Shown here: one piece after another, positions 5,595 through 10,339 of the stretch
How positions within the stretch are numbered: the stretch's first letter is position 1
How the letters are laid out: each line of letters opens with the position of its first letter
The notes under the pieces: model-generated
What the model was told of the DNA's origin: nothing
The model's database searches: none
What the model saw: only the letters and a program-made list of their open reading frames with translations
Position numbers and translations under genes: made by a program
DNA from: Candidatus Omnitrophota bacterium
GTDB lineage: Bacteria; Omnitrophota; Gorgyraeia; Gygaellales; Profunditerraquicolaceae
Direction: 5' to 3'
NCBI GenBank assembly: GCA_020052635.1
Contig: JAGVOR010000169.1
Location: 1 to 10,339 of the forward strand
Length of the DNA: 10,339 bases

Positions 5595-6547
5595 ATGAAA
5601 CGCATAATCTTAAGCTTATTAATTTTTTGCTTTTTCTCTGCTGTGCCGGCCCAGGCCTATTGGGTCTGGACACCTAAAAGCGGTAAATGGGTTAACCCCA
5701 AGAATCTGCCTAGGATAATCCGCAGGAGCAGTTTGCTTACGCCAAGGTTTTTTTCGATAATCACCAGTTCGAGGAGGCAAAAAAAGAATTCCGTAAATTG
5801 CTTAAAAGTTATCCGAAGTCACCGGAAGCCGCGGAAGCCCAGTATTATTTGGGGCTTGCCGAAGAAAACCAGGGCAGATTATACGAAGCTTATCAGGCTT
5901 ATCAGATGGTCATCGATAAATACCCGTTTAGCGAACGGATTCAGGAGATTATCGAGCGGGAATATAAAATTGCCGAAAAGTTTATGTCCGGGGAGAAGCG
6001 CAAAGCCCTGGGGATGAATTTACCGGTTGAGAATCCGGCGATTGAAATATTCGGCAAGGTGGTTGATAACTCAACTTACGGGCCGTTGGCCTCCAAAGCC
6101 CAGTATAAATTAGGGCTGGTTTTAAAAGGCCTGATGCGTTATTACGAAGCGGAAGAAGAATTTAATAAAGTTATCTCTCGTTATCCGGACAGCGAATGGG
6201 CCTCCGCCGCCAAATTCCAGATTGCCTCTTGCCGGGCGGCGCTATCCAAAGGCTTTGCTTATGACCAGGGCTCGGCGCAGGAGGCCAAAGAGCAGTTTGA
6301 AGAGTTTGTCAAGGAGCATCCGGATGCGGTACTCTCTTTGGATGCGGAAAAGAATATCGGTATGATCCGCCAGAAAGAAGCGGAGGCCAGCTATAATATT
6401 GCGGTTTTTTACGAGAAACAAAAAGCTTTTGATTCCGCTAAGATTTACTATAATAATGTCATCAGCGAGTACGGTCAAAACCCCTGGGCAGTGAAAGCGG
6501 CAGAGCGCTTGCAGATTATGGAGCAGAAAAATGAAAAAAAGAATTAA
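5595..6547 (+). CDS. BamD-like periplasmic TPR protein, split by a one-base frameshift near 5714
   Basis: This gene encodes a tetratricopeptide protein related to BamD/YbgF, about 317 residues once the frame is repaired. The start at 5595 gives a clean signal peptide (MKRIILSLLIFCFFSAVPAQA) with cleavage before YWVWTPKSGKWVNPK. Shortly after NLPR the frame fails. From 5714 the protein continues one base back as DNPQEQFAYAKVFFDN, then the TPR helices (FEEAKKEFRKLLKSYP, EAAEAQYYLGLAEE, YYEAEEEFNKVISRYPDSEWA, FDSAKIYYNNVISEYG). Restoring one A or G at 5712-5714 gives a continuous protein, so this is either a recent mutation or an assembly or sequencing error. Unlike classical BamD there is no lipobox cysteine, so the mature form would be soluble in the periplasm. 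The gene follows a strong promoter and overlaps lptE by 17 bases. A role in outer-membrane protein assembly is likely from family and context but not proven; a YbgF-like coordinator is the alternative. Confidence 0.82.
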
Positions 6548-7097
6548 TTTGGGTTTGGCGGCAGCTTGTTTTTTGCTGGTTAGCCTTTTAGCCGGTTGCG
6601 GGTATACCACCCGTTCGATGCTTTACGGAACCTACAGTACGATTTATATCGCTCCCTTTGCGAATAAAGTGGATATTGCCGAAGAAACATTCTCGGCGAA
6701 TAAATACCGGATTTACCGGCCGATGCTGGAAACAGATATCACGAAAAAAGTAATCAACCAGTATCTTTTAGACGGAAACCTCAAGCCCACTAAAGAGGCT
6801 CAAGCGGATTTAGTGCTCCAAGGAGAATTAATCGAGTATCGCAAAGACCCTTTAAGCTATACTGCCGATAACGAAAATGTCACCGAATACCGCATCAATA
6901 TCTACGTTAACTTAAGCCTCTGGGATACCAAAGAAAATAAGGTGCTTTGGCAGGAGAATAACTTCAACGGCAACTATTCTTATTTTACCGAGTTTGCCGA
7001 CCGCGCCAACGTTAAAGTCTCGGAGAATGTGGCGGTAAATAATGCCGTTGAGGATCTGGCCCGCCGGGTCGTTGAACGCACCGTTGAACAATGGTAA
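6531..7097 (+). CDS. lptE: LPS-assembly lipoprotein LptE
   Basis: LptE is the outer-membrane lipoprotein that plugs and helps fold the LptD channel, which inserts lipopolysaccharide into the outer leaflet. The 188-residue product has a lipoprotein signal peptide with a lipobox LLAGC and lipidated Cys23. The family's GCGYTTRS start and a Y-S-T-I-Y-I-A-P-F-A-N strand follow. Later come an ADLVLQGELIEYRKD strand, the NIYVNLSLWDT and VLWQENNFNG strands, and a C-terminal helix (NAVEDLARRVVERTVEQW). Length and layout are typical. The ATG at 6531 lies inside the end of the bamD-like gene with a GGAG about eight bases upstream, so translation is probably coupled. The order lptE then holA with a one-base gap matches the E. 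coli arrangement. Its presence is the best single argument for an LPS-bearing outer membrane. Confidence 0.92.
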   Translation: MKKRINLGLAAACFLLVSLLAGCGYTTRSMLYGTYSTIYIAPFANKVDIAEETFSANKYRIYRPMLETDITKKVINQYLLDGNLKPTKEAQADLVLQGELIEYRKDPLSYTADNENVTEYRINIYVNLSLWDTKENKVLWQENNFNGNYSYFTEFADRANVKVSENVAVNNAVEDLARRVVERTVEQW

Positions 7098-7098
7098 G

Positions 7099-7782
7099 AT
7101 GGATTACCCCGCGCAAAACAAAACCCGTCCTCCTCAGCGTACATCGGTCTATCTTTTGATCGGTCAAGACGCCTTCGCCAAAGAAACTCAGCTTAACAAA
7201 ATTAAAAAAGAACTTCTCTTGCCGCAGCTGGCGGATTTTAACCTGGATACGTTGTATGCCTCAGAGGTTGCCTTAAAAGATATCCAGGAGCGCATTAAAT
7301 CAATCCCCTTAAAGAGCGCAAAAAGATTGGTTGTGATTAAGGACGCCCAGCGCCTAGATGGGCCAAGCCGGGATTTTCTGCTGGCATTGGCTAAAAACCC
7401 ACCGGCCGCATTAACCTTGGTTTTGGATTTTGAGCAGTATGATTTTAAAGATAGGTTTGTGCGGGAAATAAGTCCCCGGAGCATGGTTTTACGCTTTAAG
7501 GAAACAGTCGAACCGGACGCCTTTACGCTTAACCGGCAGATCGAACTTAAAAAAACCGATGCCGCTTTGCGGATATTGAACCAGTTGCTTAAAAACGGTG
7601 AGCCTGCCGAAAGGATTTTAGGGGGCTTGCGTTATGCCTGGGAGAAGCAGGATAATCAGGGTGTTGCTTCCCGAAAAAAACTGAAACTGCTTTTAAATTG
7701 CGACCTGGAGATTAAAACCGGTAAGTTAAAGCCTGCTTATGCCCTGGAAAAGCTGGTGATCAGTTTATGCGCTTTTACTTAA
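7099..7782 (+). CDS. holA: DNA polymerase III delta subunit, short form
   Basis: HolA is the clamp-loader subunit that opens the sliding clamp. I chose ATG 7099, one base after the lptE stop; an upstream start at 7042 in the same frame would lie inside lptE and add unconserved residues. The product is 227 residues, against about 340 in E. coli. The N-terminal AAA+-like domain is present (VYLLIGQDAFAKETQLNKIK, RLVVIKDAQRL, FLLALAKNPPAALTLVL), and so is part of the C-terminal clamp-loader collar (ALRILNQLLKNGEPAERIL, then LLNCDLEIKTGKLKPAYALEKLV). Between them, near residue 135, the protein jumps from FKETVEPDAFTLN straight into the collar. Most of domain II, roughly 80-100 residues, is therefore missing without a stop or frame change. 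The gene is the last of the operon, and its 3' end overlaps convergent rpsT by 18 bases. Confidence 0.85.
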   Translation: MDYPAQNKTRPPQRTSVYLLIGQDAFAKETQLNKIKKELLLPQLADFNLDTLYASEVALKDIQERIKSIPLKSAKRLVVIKDAQRLDGPSRDFLLALAKNPPAALTLVLDFEQYDFKDRFVREISPRSMVLRFKETVEPDAFTLNRQIELKKTDAALRILNQLLKNGEPAERILGGLRYAWEKQDNQGVASRKKLKLLLNCDLEIKTGKLKPAYALEKLVISLCAFT

Positions 7783-8028
7783 GCGGCGCATGAGGCGCGA
7801 TTTTTTGCGGTTGGCGGTCGCCGGGTGGATAATTTTCTTTTTGGCGGCTTTATCCAGCTGGGAAAATACTTTAGCCAGGAAGACTTTGGCTTCATTAGCG
7901 TTCTTTTGAATGACTAATTCCTGGAATTTCTTGAGCGCTTTTTTAAGCTGAGTTTTTACTTTAAGATTACGGGTATGCTTTCTTTTATTTACCCGGTTAC
8001 TTTTCAATGATGTCTTGCGTCTAGGCAT
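7765..8028 (-). CDS. rpsT: 30S ribosomal protein S20
   Basis: An 87-residue, very basic and almost entirely helical protein of the size and pattern of S20, which binds 16S rRNA during early 30S assembly. Recognisable parts are MPRRKTSLKSNRVNKRKHTRN, VKTQLKKALKKF, FSQLDKAAKKKIIHPATANRKKSRL and a final RRLSKSA. The ATG is preceded by a strong ribosome binding site (AAGGAGAAC on the minus strand, 8031-8039). Its 3' end overlaps the 3' end of holA by 18 bases tail to tail, with no terminator between them. Its 5' end faces murJ across a 127-base divergent spacer; the only promoter-like match I found there for this strand is weak. Confidence 0.95.
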   Translation of the reverse strand: MPRRKTSLKSNRVNKRKHTRNLKVKTQLKKALKKFQELVIQKNANEAKVFLAKVFSQLDKAAKKKIIHPATANRKKSRLMRRLSKSA

Positions 8029-8115
8029 TTGTTCTCCTTGGCAGGGGGGTAGCTTATTTTAACAAGTTTTACATCCTGCGCTAATTTATCTTGCGCACCT
8101 GCGCGCATGATAGCG

Positions 8116-8146
8116 TGACTTTACGAGTTAATATTATTACCATAAT
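8116..8146 (+). promoter_or_regulatory. Possible weak promoter for murJ
   Basis: The last 40 bases of the 127-base rpsT-murJ spacer are A+T-rich, with -10-like hexamers TATTAT (8132-8137) and CATAAT (8141-8146) and a TGACTT at 8116-8121. None has a well-spaced strong -35. There is no Shine-Dalgarno sequence before the murJ ATG, so a very short or absent leader is possible. Confidence 0.3.
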
Positions 8147-8155
8147 TAACCTTTT

Positions 8156-9742
8156 ATGTCAATAAACAAATACGCCCATTCCGGCTTAAGTGCCGCAGTT
8201 GCCCGCTCGGCAGGGATAATCAGCCTGGGGACTTTAGTTTCGCGCTTGCTGGGTTTTGTCCGGGATTTGATTATTGCCAGAATTTTCGGAGTCTACCTTT
8301 ACGCCCAAGCCTTTGTGATTGCTTTCAGGATCCCCAATCTTTTCCGGGATTTAGTCGGTGAGGGCATGGCCAACGCCGCGATTGTCCCGGTTTTAAGCGA
8401 ATATCACCTTAAACGTTCTAAGCCGGAATTCTGGGAGCTGGCCAATCTTCTGCTGAACCTGTTAGCGGTGGTTTTAAGCGTGATTACGGTCTGCGGGATT
8501 GTGCTTGCTCCTTTGACTGTGCGCCTGATTGCCCCCGGTTTTATCGCTTCTGCCGATAAACTGACCGCAACCATTCAGCTGAACCGGATTATTTTCCCCT
8601 TTATTCTGTTAATCGGGCTGGCGGCCTTTGCCACCGCGGTACTCAATACCTTAAAGAACTTTGCGGTTTCGGCATTTGCCCCCTGTTTTTTAAACCTGGC
8701 GATCATTATTTGCGCTTTACTTTTTGGCGAAGGAACGATGGGGTTAGCCAGCGGAGTTTTGTTAGGAGGTCTCCTGCAACTTTTAGTGCAGGTACCGTCT
8801 TTATACAAAAAAGGATTCCGCCCCAAGTTTAAACTGTCTTTTTCTCACCCCGGATTAACCCAGGTTAAAAAACTGATGCTGCCGCGCCTGGCGAGCTCCG
8901 GGATTTATCAGCTAAATAACTTTGTGGATACAATCTTTGGTTCTCTGGCCGCAATTGTCGGGGAGGGCGGGGTGGCGGTACTCTATTTCGCCTATCGTTT
9001 GATTCAATTCCCCATCGGTATTTTTAGCAATGCCGTAGCCCAGGCGATCCTGCCGACCTTTTCCACTCAAGTATTCGAAGAAAATCAGGATAATCTTAAA
9101 ACGACTTTGGACTGGGGGCTGCGTATTGTAATCTTTGTGATGCTGCCGGCTACCGCAGTATTTATGGTTTTAGCCCGGCCGCTGGTTGAGACGCTTTTCG
9201 GCGGAGGAAGATTCGATGCTTATTCCAGCTCCTTAACCAGCCAGGCCCTGTTTTTCTACAGCATCGGCTTGGCGGCCTACGGCTCAACCAAGATATTGCA
9301 GTCCTGTTTCTTCGCTCTGCAGGACACGGTTACTCCGGCCAAAGTATCCGGGTTGGCTTTGTTGAATAATATTATCCTCAACGCTTTATTTATGTTCCCG
9401 CTTAAGATCGCCGGGCTGGCCCTGGCGACCTCCCTCTCCGGGATCATTTCATTTTTTATTTTATTTTCTATTCTTAGCCGGCGCCTGGGAGGGCTGCACC
9501 GGCAGAAAATTTTAAAATCATTTTGGCGGATTCTTGCGGCTACCCTGGCGATGGCAGCGGTCTGCCACTTGGTGAATCAGTCGTTAAATTTCGGCTGGGC
9601 ATTACTTTGCGGCGCCCTAACTTACATCCTTTTGTGTTTTATCTTGAGGGTTAGAGAATTTAAAGAGCTTTTGTCTTGGCTGCTGCCGCCGGAGACAGGC
9701 TTTTTGCGGGGAGGTTCTGATTGGCTCAAACCGCAGGGTTAA
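8156..9742 (+). CDS. murJ: Lipid II flippase MurJ
   Basis: MurJ moves the peptidoglycan precursor lipid II across the inner membrane. The 528-residue protein has the expected length and about 14 membrane helices. Family hallmarks are visible. SRLLGFVRD carries Arg30 and Arg36, which align by pattern with the essential Arg18 and Arg24 of E. coli MurJ. AFRIPNLFRDLVGEG carries Arg64, equivalent to Arg52. LMLPRLASSGIYQLNNFVD and YRLIQFPIGIFSNAVAQAILP are also present. The position of E. coli Asp39 is Gln51 here (YAQAF rather than the DAF motif); I believe this variant occurs in other phyla but could not check. The start is the only plausible ATG in the frame, although it lacks a ribosome binding site. 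The last seven codons overlap uvrC, so the two are probably cotranscribed. Confidence 0.95.
   Translation: MSINKYAHSGLSAAVARSAGIISLGTLVSRLLGFVRDLIIARIFGVYLYAQAFVIAFRIPNLFRDLVGEGMANAAIVPVLSEYHLKRSKPEFWELANLLLNLLAVVLSVITVCGIVLAPLTVRLIAPGFIASADKLTATIQLNRIIFPFILLIGLAAFATAVLNTLKNFAVSAFAPCFLNLAIIICALLFGEGTMGLASGVLLGGLLQLLVQVPSLYKKGFRPKFKLSFSHPGLTQVKKLMLPRLASSGIYQLNNFVDTIFGSLAAIVGEGGVAVLYFAYRLIQFPIGIFSNAVAQAILPTFSTQVFEENQDNLKTTLDWGLRIVIFVMLPATAVFMVLARPLVETLFGGGRFDAYSSSLTSQALFFYSIGLAAYGSTKILQSCFFALQDTVTPAKVSGLALLNNIILNALFMFPLKIAGLALATSLSGIISFFILFSILSRRLGGLHRQKILKSFWRILAATLAMAAVCHLVNQSLNFGWALLCGALTYILLCFILRVREFKELLSWLLPPETGFLRGGSDWLKPQG
9708..9714 (+). promoter_or_regulatory. Ribosome binding site that fixes the TTG start of uvrC
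   Basis: GGGGAGG lies six bases upstream of the TTG at 9721, inside the murJ coding sequence. No ATG or GTG in the uvrC frame lies nearby, and conserved UvrC sequence begins within 20 codons, so this supports the TTG start. Confidence 0.7.
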
Positions 9743-10339
9743 AAAATCAAATCAGTTTAGCCCCGGATAAGCCCGGCGTTTATTTAATGCGTGATCAAAA
9801 CGGCCGGGTGATCTATGTTGGTAAGGCTAAATCATTGAAGCAGCGCCTGTTGAGTTATTTCGGTCGCCGCCTGGACAGTAAAACCCAGGCTTTAATGGCG
9901 AAAGTGGCGCAGATTGAATACCGGTTGACTCCGAGTGAAACAGCGGCTTTGTTGCTGGAATATAAACTGGTTCATGAGTTTAACCCGCATTATAATATTT
10001 CGCTTAAAGATGATAAGAGCTTTCCCTGGGTGAGGATCTCAAATGAGGTTTTTCCTGCCCTGCAAATTGTGCGCAGAAAAACCGATGATCGCTCACGGTA
10101 CCTGGGGCCTTATACCAGCGCTAAGCTCTTAAGCAGTGTTTTTAAAATTATCCGCCGTGAGTTTGCTTTTCGTTCCTGCCTGCGGCTGGGCCGTACAAGC
10201 TGCGTTTACCACCGGATTAATCTTTGCCCGGCCCCCTGCATCGGTAAGATCGATAGTTTAGAATACCGGCGTTTAATCGATAAGGTTATCCTAATTTTAG
10301 AAGGCCGCAGCGATCTCTTGGTCCGCAAACTGACACAAT
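9721..10339 (+). CDS. uvrC: Excinuclease ABC subunit UvrC, N-terminal part (cut by window edge)
   Basis: UvrC makes the two incisions around a lesion in nucleotide excision repair. About 206 codons are visible before the right edge, with no stop. The N-terminal GIY-YIG nuclease domain reads PGVYLMRDQNGRVIYVGKAK (Tyr21, Tyr32, Gly34), then LKQRL and the glutamate-containing ETAALLLE stretch, then FNPHYNISLKDDKSFPWVRI and YLGPYTSA. Next comes the cysteine-rich link (SCLRLGRTSCVYHRINLCPAPC) seen in most UvrC proteins, and the sequence breaks off at the start of the LEGR region. The UVR motif and RNase H-like half must lie beyond the window. The start is a TTG at 9721 with a good ribosome binding site inside murJ and a 22-base overlap. 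All expected catalytic features in the visible part are present. Confidence 0.94.
   Translation, partial: MAQTAGLKNQISLAPDKPGVYLMRDQNGRVIYVGKAKSLKQRLLSYFGRRLDSKTQALMAKVAQIEYRLTPSETAALLLEYKLVHEFNPHYNISLKDDKSFPWVRISNEVFPALQIVRRKTDDRSRYLGPYTSAKLLSSVFKIIRREFAFRSCLRLGRTSCVYHRINLCPAPCIGKIDSLEYRRLIDKVILILEGRSDLLVRKLTQ

Noticed and set aside
1..10339. CRISPR arrays, tRNA or rRNA genes, prophage, toxin-antitoxin or defence genes
   Set aside because: No regularly spaced repeats, no tRNA cloverleaf with a TTCRANY arm, no rRNA sequence, and no protein motifs of such systems were seen on either strand.

Overview
This window looks like chromosomal DNA from a Gram-negative, uncultured-type bacterium. Genes for an LPS-assembly lipoprotein (LptE) and a BamD-like TPR protein imply an outer membrane. 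The compact, overlapping gene order and protein style resemble Omnitrophota (candidate phylum OP3). That assignment is my inference from recall and no search was possible. In E. coli leuS, lptE and holA are adjacent; here the same order is kept, but comEA, comEC, a bamD-like gene and about 2.8 kb of accessory DNA lie between leuS and lptE.

Layout. Bases 2-967 hold the C-terminal 321 codons of leuS. Bases about 1006-3130 are an accessory island. It contains a decayed IS3-family element, an A+T-rich gene for a small secreted cysteine-rich protein, a truncated IS200-type (Y1/HUH) transposase ending at a perfect GC hairpin, and a 143-base multi-branched inverted-repeat structure. A single-domain response regulator follows on the minus strand (3142-3510), with a promoter placed for a leaderless mRNA. 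Bases 3511-3766 are a hairpin-rich intergenic region.

The housekeeping block then runs rightward. comEA and comEC (DNA uptake, 4-base overlap) come first. A strong promoter precedes bamD-like, lptE and holA. rpsT is convergent to holA and overlaps it by 18 bases. murJ and a 5' portion of uvrC (22-base overlap) run to the right edge. The themes are envelope biogenesis (BamD-like, LptE, MurJ), DNA uptake (ComEA, ComEC), replication and repair (HolA, UvrC) and translation (LeuS, S20).

Notable oddities are a single-base frameshift near the start of the bamD-like gene, a HolA lacking most of its middle domain, a ComEC without the C-terminal metallo-beta-lactamase domain, an IS3 transposase that has lost two of three DDE residues, and the large folded repeat at 2941-3083. 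I did not see a clearly new multi-gene system. The best candidates for undescribed biology are the structured DNA/RNA elements and the cysteine-rich protein.
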